From NCBI RefSeq assembly GCF_900155635.1, contig NZ_LT732540.1:277661-341660 (forward strand): a DNA stretch of 64,000 bases, given 5' to 3'. The stretch's first letter is position 1. Each line of letters opens with the position of its first letter. This document shows, one piece after another, positions 24,056 to 33,729 of this stretch. The position numbers were made by a program, and so were the translations under genes. Under the pieces are notes generated by a model, which saw only the letters and a program-made list of their open reading frames with translations, did not search any database and was not told the origin of the DNA. Source of the stretch: Olsenella urininfantis. Lineage in GTDB: Bacteria; Actinomycetota; Coriobacteriia; Coriobacteriales; Atopobiaceae.

Positions 24056-27000
24056 CCCAATCGAGCCGAGCGTTTCGGGCGCCGCAGGCGCCACGACCCC
24101 CGCCCCGCGCGTCAGGCTGGTGCAGCGCGGGGCCGAGCTGAGCCCCATCACGCCCCTGAGCCTTGACGGCGCCACGCTGCGCCTGGGCATAGACGTGGGG
24201 TCCACGACCGTGAAGCTTGCCGTCATCGATGGGTCCGGCCAGCTGGTCTATGCCAACTACGAGCGTCACCACACCGACGTCCGCGCCACCGCCAAGGCGC
24301 TCTTCCTCCGCGCGGCCGCGGTCATCGGCAATCCTGAGATGCGCGTGTCCATCACAGGCTCGGGTGGCATGCTTCTGGCGCGCTGGCTCGACCTCGAGTT
24401 CGTGCAGGAGGTCATCGCCTCGAAGCGCGCGGTAGAGACCCTCATCCCCCAGACCGACTGCGCCATAGAGCTGGGCGGCGAGGACGCCAAGATCATCTAC
24501 TTCGACAACGGCATCGAGCAGCGCATGAACGGCACCTGCGCCGGCGGAACGGGAGCCTTCATAGACCAGATGGCCTCTCTCATGAAGACGGATGCCAGCG
24601 GCCTGAACGAGATGGCCAAGGATGCGACCCACATCTACCCCATCGCCAGCCGCTGCGGCGTCTTCGCGAAGTCGGATGTCCAGCCGCTGCTCAATGAGGG
24701 CGCCGCCCCCGCGGACGTTGCCGCGTCTATCTTCCAGGCCGTGGCAAACCAGACCATCAGCGGCCTTGCCTGCGGCCACCCCATCCGCGGTTACGTGGCC
24801 TTCCTGGGAGGTCCCCTGCAGTACCTCTCGGAGCTGCGCAAGCGCTTCTACGAGGCCCTCAAGCTGGACGAGGGTCACCGCCTGGTCCCCCCGAACGCCC
24901 ACCTCTTCGTTGCGACGGGAGCTGCGCTTGCCGGCGAGTCCGAGAGGCTCGTCAGCTTCCAGCAGGTGGTCTCGGCGCTGGAGAACCTCAGGGACGTCCA
25001 GGGCAGCGAGGTTGCCCGTCTCGACCCGCTCTTTGCCACCCAGGAGGACTACGAGGAGTTCAAGGCCCGCCATGACAGGCAGGTTGTTCCCAAGGGCCAG
25101 CTCGCCGACTACCAGGGTCGTGTGTTCATCGGCATAGACGCTGGTTCCACCACCATGAAGGCGGCCGTGGTGGGCGAGGACGGCCAGCTGCTCTACACCT
25201 GGTATGACAACAACGACGGCGACGTGCTGGGCTGCGCCCGAAAGATCATGGACGACATCTACGACCACCTGCCTGCCGGCTGCACCATCGGGCATGTGAC
25301 CACCACGGGCTACGGGGAGGGGATCCTCATCCAGGCCCTGCGTGCGGACTCGGGCGAGATCGAGACCGTGGCGCACCTGCGTGGCGCCAAGGCCTTCGTG
25401 CCCAAGGTGGAGTTCATCTTGGACATAGGCGGCCAGGACATGAAGTGCCTCCAGGTCAAGGATGGTGTCATCGAGCACATCATGCTCAACGAGGCCTGCT
25501 CTGCGGGCTGTGGCTCCTTCGTCGCCAACTTCGCGGACTCCATGGGTATGAGCGTGCAGGAGTTCGCCCGCGCGGCGGTGGGAGGCCGCCTTCCCATCGA
25601 CCTTGGCAGCCGCTGCACCGTCTTCATGAACTCCCGCGTCAAGCAGGCCCAGAAGGAGGGTGCCACCATAGGAGACGTCGCCGCGGGCCTCTCGTACTCC
25701 GTGATCAAGAATGCTCTGTTCAAGGTCATCAAGCTGCGTGACTACGACGAGATAGGCGAGTACGTGGTGGTGCAGGGCGGCACCTTCATGAGCGACGCCA
25801 CCCTGCGCGCCTTCGAGCTGCTCACGGGAAGGCAGGTGATTCGCCCTGACATCGCTGGCGTCATGGGTGCCTATGGCGCGGCCCTTCTCGCGCGCGACCG
25901 TGCGGGCGCAGAGGGCGTCTCCGGCGTCCTGGACCGCATCTCGATCGATACCCTGCAGGTGAGGCACACCAACGCGCATTGCGGGCGCTGCTCCAACAAC
26001 TGCCTGCTCACCATCAACGACTTCGGCGAGGGCCGCCGCTTCGTCACGGGCAACCGCTGCGAAAGGGGAGCGGGCAAGTCCAAGAAGGAGCGCAGCCAGG
26101 CCCCCAACCTCTTCGAGCTCAAGAACCGCCTGCTCTTCGAGCGCGAGGGCCTTGCTCCCGAGGAGGCTCCCCGCGGCACGGTGGGCATCCCGCGCGCGCT
26201 CAACATGTACGAGAACTACCCCTTCTGGCATGCCTTCTTCACCAGGCTGGGCTTCTCGGTCGTCCTCAGCGACCAGACCACCAAGAGGACCTACGAGGCG
26301 GGCATCGAGTCCATGCCGTCCGAGTCCGTGTGCTATCCAGCCAAGCTCAGTCACGGCCACGTCATGAACCTGCTGGCCAAGGACCCCGACTTCATCTGGA
26401 TGCCCTGCATCCGCTGGGAGCGCGCGGAGGACAGCTCGGCCACCAACCACTACAACTGCCCCATTGTGATGAGCTATCCGCAGGCCCTTGAGCTCAACGT
26501 GGACGAGCTTGCGGCAGATCGTGTCGAGTACCTCGCTCCGTTCATCCCGTACGACAACAAGAGGGAGCTCAAGCGGCGCCTGTACGAACTTGTGGCCGTG
26601 CGGCGCGCAGAGGACGCAGAGCAGGGGCACGGCCGGGTCAGGGGTGAGGCCATCACGCGCCAGGAGATCGACGAGGCCGTGAACGCCGCCTGGGAGGAGG
26701 ACCTCGCCTTCAAGCGGGAGATGCAGCGAGCCGGGGACGAGGCGCTCCGGTGGATCGAGGAGCACGATGCTCACGGTATCGTGCTGGCCGGCCGTCCCTA
26801 CCACAACGACCCCGAGATAAACCACGCCATCCCCGAGCTTCTCCACTCCTTTGGCCTTGCCGTGCTCACCGAGGACTCCGTCGCGCACAAGATGCTGCCC
26901 GAGAGGCCCATCCGCGTGGTTGACCAGTGGATGTACCACAGCCGCCTCTACCGCGCCGCGCGCTTCGTGGCCAGCCGAAACGACCTCGACCTCATCCAGC

Positions 27001-28508
27001 TGAACAGCTTCGGCTGCGGACTCGACGCGCTCACCACGGACCAGGTGCAGGAGATCCTGGAGGCCTCGGGAAAGATCTACACCGTTCTCAAGATCGACGA
27101 GGTCTCCAACCTGGGCGCCGCACGCATCCGCGTGCGCTCCCTCATGGCGGCCCTTGCGGAGCAGAGGGCGGAGCTGGAGCGAGGCACCGCCCCAGGCGAG
27201 AGGCCCGCCGTCTGGCGCGAGGCGGCGAGTGCCGCCTTCGAGAAGCACAACTACAGCAAGCAGATGCAGGAGGAGGGTTACACCATCCTGATCCCGCAGA
27301 TGGCCCCCATCCACTTCGAGCTGGCGGAGGAGCTGCTCAAGTCTGCCGGATACAACGTGGTGCTGCTGCCCTCCGTGGACCACGGCGCCGTGGACATGGG
27401 CCTCAAGTACGTTAACAACGACATCTGCTATCCCTCCATCCTGGTGACGGGCCAGATCATGGAGGCGGTCCTCTCCGGAAAGTACGACCTCTCGCGCACC
27501 GCCGTGCTCATCACGCAGACGGGAGGGGGCTGCCGCGCCACGAACTACATCGCCCTCATCCGCAAGGCTCTCAAGGACTCCGGTCACGAGGAGGTGCCCG
27601 TCATCTCGCTCACGGCCGCCAGCGGGCTGGGGGAGTCCTCCCCCGGCTTCAACATCTTCAGGCCCGCGCTCCTCGTGCGCGCGGTCTACGTGCTGGTGTA
27701 CGGTGACCTTCTTATGCAGCTGCTCTACCGCGTGCGCCCCTACGAGGCCGAGAGGGGCTCGGCCAACCGCCTCTTCGACGCCTTTATGAGCCGCGCCAAG
27801 ACCCTGCTGCCGCGCACGGACCGCAGGAGCTTCTATCGCCTCTGCCAGGACACCATCGACCGCTTTGACGCCCTGCCCCTGGTGGGCGACCGCTCCAGGC
27901 CGCGCGTGGGCGTGGTGGGAGAGATTCTGGTCAAGTTCCATCCCACGGCCAACAACCAGGTGGTGGACGTGATCGAGGGCGAGGGCTGCGAGGCCGACGT
28001 CCCGGGGCTCGTGGACTTCTTCCTCTTTGGCATGTCCAACGCCATCAACACCCACGACGAGCTGGGCACCAAGGCAACCAGCCGCCTCACGCACAACGCG
28101 GGCATCAAACTGGTGGACGGCATCCGCAAGCCGCTCAACAAGATGCTGGCCAGGTCTGAGCGCTTCCAGCCCTACGAGGACATCTTCGAGCTCGCCGGCA
28201 AGGCCAAGCAGATCCTCTCGCTCTGCAACACCATGGGCGAGGGCTGGCTGCTCACCGCAGAGATGGTGGACCTCATCGAGCACGGCACGCCCAACATCGT
28301 GTGCGCCTCGCCCTTTGCCTGCCTTCCCAACCACGTGGTGGGCAAGTCGGTCATCAAGAGGCTGCGCCAGATGCATCCCCAGAGCAACATCGTGGCCGTG
28401 GACTACGACCCCGGCGCCTCCGAGGTCAACCAGCTCAACCGCATCAAGCTCATGATCTCCGTGGCCAAGGAGAATTTCCGGGAGGCTGGGGCTGTGCGTC
28501 CCTCTTAG
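24048..28508 (+). CDS. Giant acyl-CoA dehydratase activase (two BadF ATPase domains plus DUF2229)
   Basis: This 1486-residue protein joins two ASKHA ATPase domains of the BadF/HgdC type (residues ~45-320 and ~358-620). Each has a phosphate loop (LGIDVGSTTVK, IGIDAGSTTMK) and a Fe-S ligand loop (NGTCAGGTGAF near 161, NEACSAGCGSF near 481). A CxxC-containing linker, a DUF2229 domain from ~710 (VGIPRALNMYENYPFW) and a long C-terminal half follow. HgdC-type proteins are ATP-driven electron donors to 2-hydroxyacyl-CoA dehydratases. Large fusions like this occur in anaerobes with unproven substrates. No dehydratase subunits lie nearby. Confidence 0.85.
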   Translation: MTNPIEPSVSGAAGATTPAPRVRLVQRGAELSPITPLSLDGATLRLGIDVGSTTVKLAVIDGSGQLVYANYERHHTDVRATAKALFLRAAAVIGNPEMRVSITGSGGMLLARWLDLEFVQEVIASKRAVETLIPQTDCAIELGGEDAKIIYFDNGIEQRMNGTCAGGTGAFIDQMASLMKTDASGLNEMAKDATHIYPIASRCGVFAKSDVQPLLNEGAAPADVAASIFQAVANQTISGLACGHPIRGYVAFLGGPLQYLSELRKRFYEALKLDEGHRLVPPNAHLFVATGAALAGESERLVSFQQVVSALENLRDVQGSEVARLDPLFATQEDYEEFKARHDRQVVPKGQLADYQGRVFIGIDAGSTTMKAAVVGEDGQLLYTWYDNNDGDVLGCARKIMDDIYDHLPAGCTIGHVTTTGYGEGILIQALRADSGEIETVAHLRGAKAFVPKVEFILDIGGQDMKCLQVKDGVIEHIMLNEACSAGCGSFVANFADSMGMSVQEFARAAVGGRLPIDLGSRCTVFMNSRVKQAQKEGATIGDVAAGLSYSVIKNALFKVIKLRDYDEIGEYVVVQGGTFMSDATLRAFELLTGRQVIRPDIAGVMGAYGAALLARDRAGAEGVSGVLDRISIDTLQVRHTNAHCGRCSNNCLLTINDFGEGRRFVTGNRCERGAGKSKKERSQAPNLFELKNRLLFEREGLAPEEAPRGTVGIPRALNMYENYPFWHAFFTRLGFSVVLSDQTTKRTYEAGIESMPSESVCYPAKLSHGHVMNLLAKDPDFIWMPCIRWERAEDSSATNHYNCPIVMSYPQALELNVDELAADRVEYLAPFIPYDNKRELKRRLYELVAVRRAEDAEQGHGRVRGEAITRQEIDEAVNAAWEEDLAFKREMQRAGDEALRWIEEHDAHGIVLAGRPYHNDPEINHAIPELLHSFGLAVLTEDSVAHKMLPERPIRVVDQWMYHSRLYRAARFVASRNDLDLIQLNSFGCGLDALTTDQVQEILEASGKIYTVLKIDEVSNLGAARIRVRSLMAALAEQRAELERGTAPGERPAVWREAASAAFEKHNYSKQMQEEGYTILIPQMAPIHFELAEELLKSAGYNVVLLPSVDHGAVDMGLKYVNNDICYPSILVTGQIMEAVLSGKYDLSRTAVLITQTGGGCRATNYIALIRKALKDSGHEEVPVISLTAASGLGESSPGFNIFRPALLVRAVYVLVYGDLLMQLLYRVRPYEAERGSANRLFDAFMSRAKTLLPRTDRRSFYRLCQDTIDRFDALPLVGDRSRPRVGVVGEILVKFHPTANNQVVDVIEGEGCEADVPGLVDFFLFGMSNAINTHDELGTKATSRLTHNAGIKLVDGIRKPLNKMLARSERFQPYEDIFELAGKAKQILSLCNTMGEGWLLTAEMVDLIEHGTPNIVCASPFACLPNHVVGKSVIKRLRQMHPQSNIVAVDYDPGASEVNQLNRIKLMISVAKENFREAGAVRPS

Positions 28509-28518
28509 CCCGCGGATT

Positions 28519-28608
28519 CCGTCACTCGGTGGCGGTCTAACGAGACGCCGAGAGTCCCGTCCCGCCTCGGGCCACGGACCCTGTCACCAGCTGACACGGT
28601 CCGTGGCC
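28519..28608. repeat. Pair of intergenic dyads (terminator-like palindromes)
   Basis: CCGTCAC/GTGGCGG (28519-28535) and GGCCACGGACC/GGTCCGTGGCC (28570-28608) are two stem-loops between the activase stop and the truncated hcp. They share the CCGTCA...TGGCGG core style seen at 29704, 55645 and 56687. Confidence 0.65.
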
Positions 28609-28619
28609 AAATCCGGCCC

Positions 28620-29693
28620 ATGGTCTTGAAGGTCGGAGGGGTCAACCTCACCGTCATGGGCATGCTGGACGAGGCGAACACCACCGCCTACGGAGACCCC
28701 GAGCCCACCGAGGTGAGCCTTACCGTGGAGAAGGGCCCCTTCATCGTGGTCACCGGCCACGACCTGCGCGATCTTGAGCAGCTCCTGGAGCAGACCAAGG
28801 GCACGGGCGTGAGCGTCTACACCCACGGAGAGATGCTTCCCGCCCACGCGTACCCTCAGCTCAAGAAGTACCCGCAGCTCAAGGGCAACTTTGGCACCGC
28901 CTGGCAGAACCAGCGCAGGGAGTTCGACGGCCTGCCCGCCCCCGTGCTCTTCACCACCAACTGCCTGATGCCTCCCAAGCCCAGCTATGCCGACCGAATC
29001 TTCACCACGGAGCTCGTCTCCTTTCCCGAGATGATCCATGTGGACGCCGGCGCCCAGGGGGAGAAGGACTTCTCGGCAGTCATCGCAAAGGCCCTCGAGC
29101 TGGGAGGCTACGATGAGGACCAGCACCTCACCGGCATCAACGGTGGCACCAGCGTGACCTGCGGCTTTGCCCGCGCGAGCGTGCTCGCCCGCGCCGGGGC
29201 CGTGGTGGACGCGGTGAAGGCCGGCAAGATCAGCCACTTCTTCCTGGTGGGCGGCTGCGACGGCGCACGCCCTGGTCGCAACTACTACACCGATTTCGTG
29301 AGGCAGACGCCCGCGGACTCCGTTGTCCTCACCCTGGCCTGCGGCAAGTATCGCTTCAACGACCTTGACCTGGGCACTGTGGCAGGGCTCCCTCGAATCA
29401 TGGACGTGGGCCAGTGCAACGACGCCTACAGCGCCATCCAGATCGCCCTTGCCCTGGCGGACGCCTTTGGCTGCGGTGTGAACGAGCTTCCTCTCTCCTT
29501 TGTTCTCTCCTGGTACGAGCAGAAGGCCGTCTGCGTTCTGCTCACCCTGCTCCATCTGGGCATCAAGAACATCAAGCTGGGCCCCACGCTGCCTGCGTTC
29601 ATCAGCTCCAACGTCCTTAAGGTCCTGGTGGACAACTATGGCCTGGCGCCCATCACCACGCCGGAGGCAGACCTGGCGGAGCTGCTGGCCTAG
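28620..29693 (+). pseudogene. hcp: Hybrid cluster protein (hydroxylamine reductase), N-terminally truncated
   Basis: The 357 residues match the C-terminal two thirds of Hcp. All hybrid-cluster ligands can be placed: TGHDL, THGEML, TTNCL, GGCDG, LACGKYRF, VGQCND and the E/K of WYEQKA. The family is ~540 residues; the N-terminal part with the CxxC-type ligands of the [4Fe-4S] cluster is missing. ATG 28620 lies in the middle of what should be an internal helix, has no ribosome-binding site, and two dyads sit directly upstream. It is probably a deletion remnant. Confidence 0.75.
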
Positions 29694-29703
29694 GCCGCCG
29701 CAA

Positions 29704-29791
29704 GACCGTCACCTGGTGGCGGCCGGACGTCCCAAATTTGCCCGCTTGGTTGGAAAACCCTTGTAAGACCGTCACCTGGTGGCGGTCTTAC
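29704..29791. repeat. Two copies of a GACCGTCACC-TG-GTGGCGG dyad
   Basis: The shared core occupies 29704-29722 and again 29768-29785; the second is extended to GTAAGACCGTCACC / GTGGCGGTCTTAC (29763-29791). They lie between hcp and pepT and probably act as transcription terminators or stabilisers. Confidence 0.75.
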
Positions 29792-29872
29792 CGTCATGCG
29801 ACGGGGGTGACACCAGTAGAATGGCTACATATTCCATCACGCCCCAGCCCCCAAGAGAAACCAGGAGACCTT

Positions 29873-31180
29873 ATGCCCCAGCCTGACGAGAGCTACATCC
29901 CCCAGGACACCAGCGCCATCACCGCCCCTGCCGGCCTCCCCGACGTGGCGGAGCGCTTCTTCCGCTTCGTGCAGGTGGACTCGCAGTCGTGTGCCGCCAA
30001 CGAAGGGCAGACGCCCTCCACGCCCGGGCAGCACGTCATGGCGCGCTACCTGGGAGAGGAGCTGACCGCCCTGGGCCTCCAGGACGTCCGCGTGGACGAG
30101 CACGCCTACGTCACGGCCACGCTGCCCGCCTCCGCAGGCGCCGAGGACCTGCCCGCCCTGGGCCTCTGCGCCCACATCGACACGGCCATGGACTCCCCGG
30201 CCTCGGGCATCCGCCCGCACGTCGTGCACTACGAGGGCGGCGACCTCGTTGCCGGCGAGGTGGACGGACAGCTGGTCTCCACCTCGCCCGAGCAGGTTCC
30301 GGACCTCGAGAGGTTCGTGGGCCAGGACATCATCTGCAGTGACGGCCGCACGCTCCTCTCGGCGGACGACAAGGCCGGCGTGGCAGAGATCTGCTCCCTG
30401 CTCGCGCGCCTTCAGGCAGACCCCCTGCTCGCGCACCCCACCCTCAAGATCGCCTTCGTGCCCGACGAGGAGATCGGACATGGGGCGGAGCTGCTGGACC
30501 TCGAGGAGTTCGGCGCGGCGTGGTGCTACACCGTGGACGGCGAGGCCCTCGGCGAGTTCAACTACGAGACCTTCTCGGCCTCCCACGCAGACGTCACGGT
30601 GCGTGGCGTCATGGTCCATCCCGGCAGCGCCAAGAACGTCATGGTCAACGCCATCACGGTTGCCTCCGAGCTCCAGCAGATGCTGCCTGCCGCCGAGAGG
30701 CCAGAGCACACCGAGGGGAGGGAGGGCTTCTACCATCCCATCAGCATCGAGGGCACGGCGCTCGAGCTGCGCATGAGCTACATCCTGCGCGACTTCGACT
30801 CCCAGGTCCTGGACGGGCGAGAAAGGACCCTGCGCGCGGCTGCCGCGTACCTCAACGGGCGCTACGGCGAGGGCACCGTGACCGTTGACGTCCACAGCGA
30901 GTACCGCAACATGGCCGAGCACTTCGCGGGCCTGGACTTCCTCATCGACAACGCCCTCGAGGCCAATCGTGAGGTGGGCATCGACGCCTCCTGCGTGGCC
31001 GTGCGCGGCGGCACCGACGGCAGCCAGCTGACCTTCCGCGGCCTGCCCTGCCCCAACATCGCCACGGGTGGCTACTATGCCCACTCCGTGCGCGAGTTCA
31101 TCCCCATCCCCTCCATGGAGATCACCGTTGACCTGCTGGAGCGCCTTGTTGCCAAGTTTGCCGCAAGGCAGGATGCCTAG
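29873..31180 (+). CDS. pepT: Peptidase T (tripeptide aminopeptidase)
   Basis: Cytoplasmic dinuclear-zinc aminopeptidase of the M20B family, 435 residues. Ligand motifs are CAHIDTA, LLSADDKAG, PDEEIGHG, YTVDGE and the C-terminal GGYYAHSVREF; the dimerisation lid domain lies between. CCAGGAGACC precedes the ATG. It stands alone between two terminator-like regions. Confidence 0.92.
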   Translation: MPQPDESYIPQDTSAITAPAGLPDVAERFFRFVQVDSQSCAANEGQTPSTPGQHVMARYLGEELTALGLQDVRVDEHAYVTATLPASAGAEDLPALGLCAHIDTAMDSPASGIRPHVVHYEGGDLVAGEVDGQLVSTSPEQVPDLERFVGQDIICSDGRTLLSADDKAGVAEICSLLARLQADPLLAHPTLKIAFVPDEEIGHGAELLDLEEFGAAWCYTVDGEALGEFNYETFSASHADVTVRGVMVHPGSAKNVMVNAITVASELQQMLPAAERPEHTEGREGFYHPISIEGTALELRMSYILRDFDSQVLDGRERTLRAAAAYLNGRYGEGTVTVDVHSEYRNMAEHFAGLDFLIDNALEANREVGIDASCVAVRGGTDGSQLTFRGLPCPNIATGGYYAHSVREFIPIPSMEITVDLLERLVAKFAARQDA

Positions 31181-31218
31181 CGTCCAAGCTGCCTGTCGCC
31201 AACCCTGACGCCATGCCC

Positions 31219-31247
31219 CTGGAGCCCGCACGCGCCGCGGGCTCCAG
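31219..31247. terminator. Hairpin after pepT
   Basis: CTGGAGCCCGC pairs perfectly with GCGGGCTCCAG over 11 bp; no clear T tract follows. Confidence 0.5.
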
Positions 31248-31451
31248 CCGTTCGCGGTTGAAAATGGGCCCCTCGTGGGGAGGCTCTGCCGCGCGCGGGG
31301 GAACTGCGCCCGCGCACCCATGGCAGGCTTTGCGAGACCGGCTCTCTTGATAAGCTGTTATCCAAGGTAAAAGATTCTGGGCTTTGTGGAAGGTGTTCGT
31401 GGGTGGCGTTGAAACGGTCCTCTCGTCCACGTGCGAAGGGGCGGATGCCCT

Positions 31452-31997
31452 GTGAGCACTGAGATCCTCGTATGCGTTACGGCTGGCGTCCCCCTGCTTG
31501 CGGTGGTGCTCGAGTGGATCGCCAACAGCGATCTATCGGAGCGTCATCATAGAAACCACGACACCTACGTGGTCTCGGGCATCCTGCTGCGCACCTTGGT
31601 CATGACGATGGCGTTCATGGGCATCCTGGGCCTGGTCCTGGCGTGGCTCTGCGACGTGGGCGTATTCGAGGCAAGCCCTCCGGTGCTCCTCTCGTTCTTT
31701 GCCGCATTCCTGGGCGTGAGCCTTGTCATACTGTTGGCCCTGCGCCACTACCAGGTGGTCACCTTCGGCGACCGCATGCATGTGACGCCCTTTCTGGGCA
31801 GGAGGCGCGAGGTCCTCTACAAGGACATCGAGCGCATGGAGTGGAGCCGTCCCAACTCGCTGGTGGGCTACCAGAGCGTGCGCGTCTGGCGCCATGGCGA
31901 CGACAGGCCCATCACCCTCTGGGGAACCTTGGACGTGGAGCAGATCCTCATGCGCGTCAATCGCTTCGACGTGCTGGAGAACCCAGACCTATACTGA
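31452..31997 (+). CDS. Hypothetical membrane protein with PH-like C-terminus
   Basis: A 181-residue protein with three transmembrane segments (about 5-25, 42-68 and 75-97). The soluble C-terminal part (VVTFGDRMHVTPFLGRRREV, LYKDIERMEW) resembles a bacterial PH-like domain. No family name is certain. GTG 31452 is favoured, with AAGGGGCGG upstream. The gap before it shows only the hairpin at 31219. Confidence 0.55.
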   Translation: MSTEILVCVTAGVPLLAVVLEWIANSDLSERHHRNHDTYVVSGILLRTLVMTMAFMGILGLVLAWLCDVGVFEASPPVLLSFFAAFLGVSLVILLALRHYQVVTFGDRMHVTPFLGRRREVLYKDIERMEWSRPNSLVGYQSVRVWRHGDDRPITLWGTLDVEQILMRVNRFDVLENPDLY

Positions 31998-32034
31998 ATG
32001 AGCCCGTCAACCGCCGACCACAAAGGGATGGCGC

Positions 32035-32871
32035 ATGATCAAGCTCGTCCTTTCTGACCTCGATGACACGCTTATGGCCTACGGCCGCCCCAACGTGAGC
32101 GACCGCGCCCTTCGGGCGATACGCTCCTGCCAGGAGGCGGGGGTGCACTTTGCCCCGGCAACGGGGCGCAGGCCCGAGGACCTGGCCTGGATCTTTCCAG
32201 GTTCCGAGTGGGCCTGCTCCACGAGCGTCTGCAACAACGGTCAGGTGGTGACCCTGGACGGAAGGCGCGTGCGCGCGGTGGAGCTTGACCGGGCGAGCCT
32301 GGCCCGTGCGGTGGGGGTGGCGGCAAGCTTTCCGGGCACCTGCGTCATTGTCACCCACGGGGGGTCCTCCTGGGGCGTTGGCGTGGGCGAGGGGTTCGTG
32401 CGGGAGGGCCGCCTGCAGTCCATCACGGAGGTCGTCTCCGAGCTTCCCCAGGTTCCACTGCTCAAGGCAAACGTCCGCTGCGGGGGAGACAGGGCCTTCT
32501 GCGAGAGGGTCAAGGCGGCGCTCGAGGAGGCCTGCCCCGAGCTTGACTTCGTCTATCCCAGCCAGAGGGTTCCCCTCATAGACGTGCTGCCCCTGGGCTG
32601 GGGCAAGCAGAGCGGTGCCGAGGTGCTTCGCCAGGAGCTGGGCGTATCCCCGGAGGAGGTCGCCGTCTTCGGCGATTCCGAGAACGACCTCAGCCTGGTG
32701 GGTGCCTACCCCAACTCGGTTGCCGTTGCCAACGCCATACCTGCGTTGGCCGAGGCCGCCCGTTGGCACATCGGCCCTTCCGGCGAGGACAGCGTGGCGG
32801 ACGCCCTCCTCGACATCGCCCAGGCCGCACGATGTGGCTCCATGCCCCGCTTCATGGGAGGTTCGCTTTGA
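32035..32871 (+). CDS. HAD-superfamily Cof-type phosphatase
   Basis: 278 residues with HAD motifs: LSDLDDTL (nucleophile Asp), a GR-x-PED substrate cap region, and GDSENDLSLV for motif IV. Class IIB enzymes dephosphorylate sugar phosphates and cofactors; the substrate is not predictable. Its stop overlaps the TTG start of a paralogue, so the pair arose by tandem duplication and is cotranslated. Confidence 0.87.
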   Translation: MIKLVLSDLDDTLMAYGRPNVSDRALRAIRSCQEAGVHFAPATGRRPEDLAWIFPGSEWACSTSVCNNGQVVTLDGRRVRAVELDRASLARAVGVAASFPGTCVIVTHGGSSWGVGVGEGFVREGRLQSITEVVSELPQVPLLKANVRCGGDRAFCERVKAALEEACPELDFVYPSQRVPLIDVLPLGWGKQSGAEVLRQELGVSPEEVAVFGDSENDLSLVGAYPNSVAVANAIPALAEAARWHIGPSGEDSVADALLDIAQAARCGSMPRFMGGSL

Positions 32872-33713
32872 TTCGCCTTGCGCTTTCGGACATTGACAAC
32901 ACGCTGGTGCCTTTCGGGCAGCCATATGCGTCAGACAGGGTCTTCGAGGCCATGCGCAACGCCCGTGCCGCTGGGGTGCAGTTTGGGCCTGCCACGGGCA
33001 GAGACGAGCAGGAGCTCATGCGCTTCTTCAAGGGAGACCGCAGCTGCTTTGCCACGGGCATCCTCTCCAATGGCAAGAAGGTGCTGGTGGATGGCGAGCT
33101 GGTGTGGGTCAGATACGTGGAGAACCTCGCGCTGCAGCGCCTTGCCGAGGCCTTCCGCCCGCTGCCGGGCTGCTTCGTGATTGCGTATCCCGCAAAGACC
33201 TCGCTGGACAACCCCGCGTACGTCATCGGGGCCAACACCAACGAGATGGCCGTGTTCGAGCAGCGCTTCAAGTTCAACGGCATCATCGTGAACGAGGTCC
33301 CGGACATGGACCTGATCGCGGCGACCATCGCCTGCACCGAGTCTGCCTTCACCCTGGATGACGTGCGTCGCATCTCTCGCAGCGTGTCTCCCGAGTTTGA
33401 CGTGGTCTCGCCGGTGCCCAACTGGTTCGACGTCATCCCTGCCGGCGTGAGCAAGGCAAGCGCCTTCGACATCCTCCTGGGGAAGCTGGGCCTGACGCCC
33501 GAGGAGGCGGTGTTCTTCGGAGACGCCGAGAATGACCTGCAGATCATGGCGCGCACGCCCAACTCCGTGGCGGTGGCCAACGCGACGCCGGCCGCGGCCG
33601 AGGCCGCGCGCTTCCACATTGGTCCCGTGACGGCCGACGGCGTGGCAGATGCGCTGGACGAGCTTGCGGCCGCCGCGCGCGAGGGCCGAACGGCGGCGTT
33701 CCTGCAGGGGTAG
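32868..33713 (+). CDS. HAD-superfamily Cof-type phosphatase, paralogue
   Basis: 281 residues, with LSDIDNTL at the N-terminus and GDAENDLQIMARTPNSVAVAN at the C-terminus closely resembling the preceding gene. The start is TTG 32868, which lies six bases after GGGAGG and overlaps the previous stop (TTGA). It is convergent with plsY. Confidence 0.86.
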   Translation: MIRLALSDIDNTLVPFGQPYASDRVFEAMRNARAAGVQFGPATGRDEQELMRFFKGDRSCFATGILSNGKKVLVDGELVWVRYVENLALQRLAEAFRPLPGCFVIAYPAKTSLDNPAYVIGANTNEMAVFEQRFKFNGIIVNEVPDMDLIAATIACTESAFTLDDVRRISRSVSPEFDVVSPVPNWFDVIPAGVSKASAFDILLGKLGLTPEEAVFFGDAENDLQIMARTPNSVAVANATPAAAEAARFHIGPVTADGVADALDELAAAAREGRTAAFLQG

Positions 33714-33729
33714 GCGCGCGCCTGGTTGC

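Noticed and set aside
24033..28376. 1447-codon minus-strand open frame opposite the activase
   Set aside because: Very long but low in hydrophobic-core pattern and motif-free; explained by third-position GC of the sense gene.
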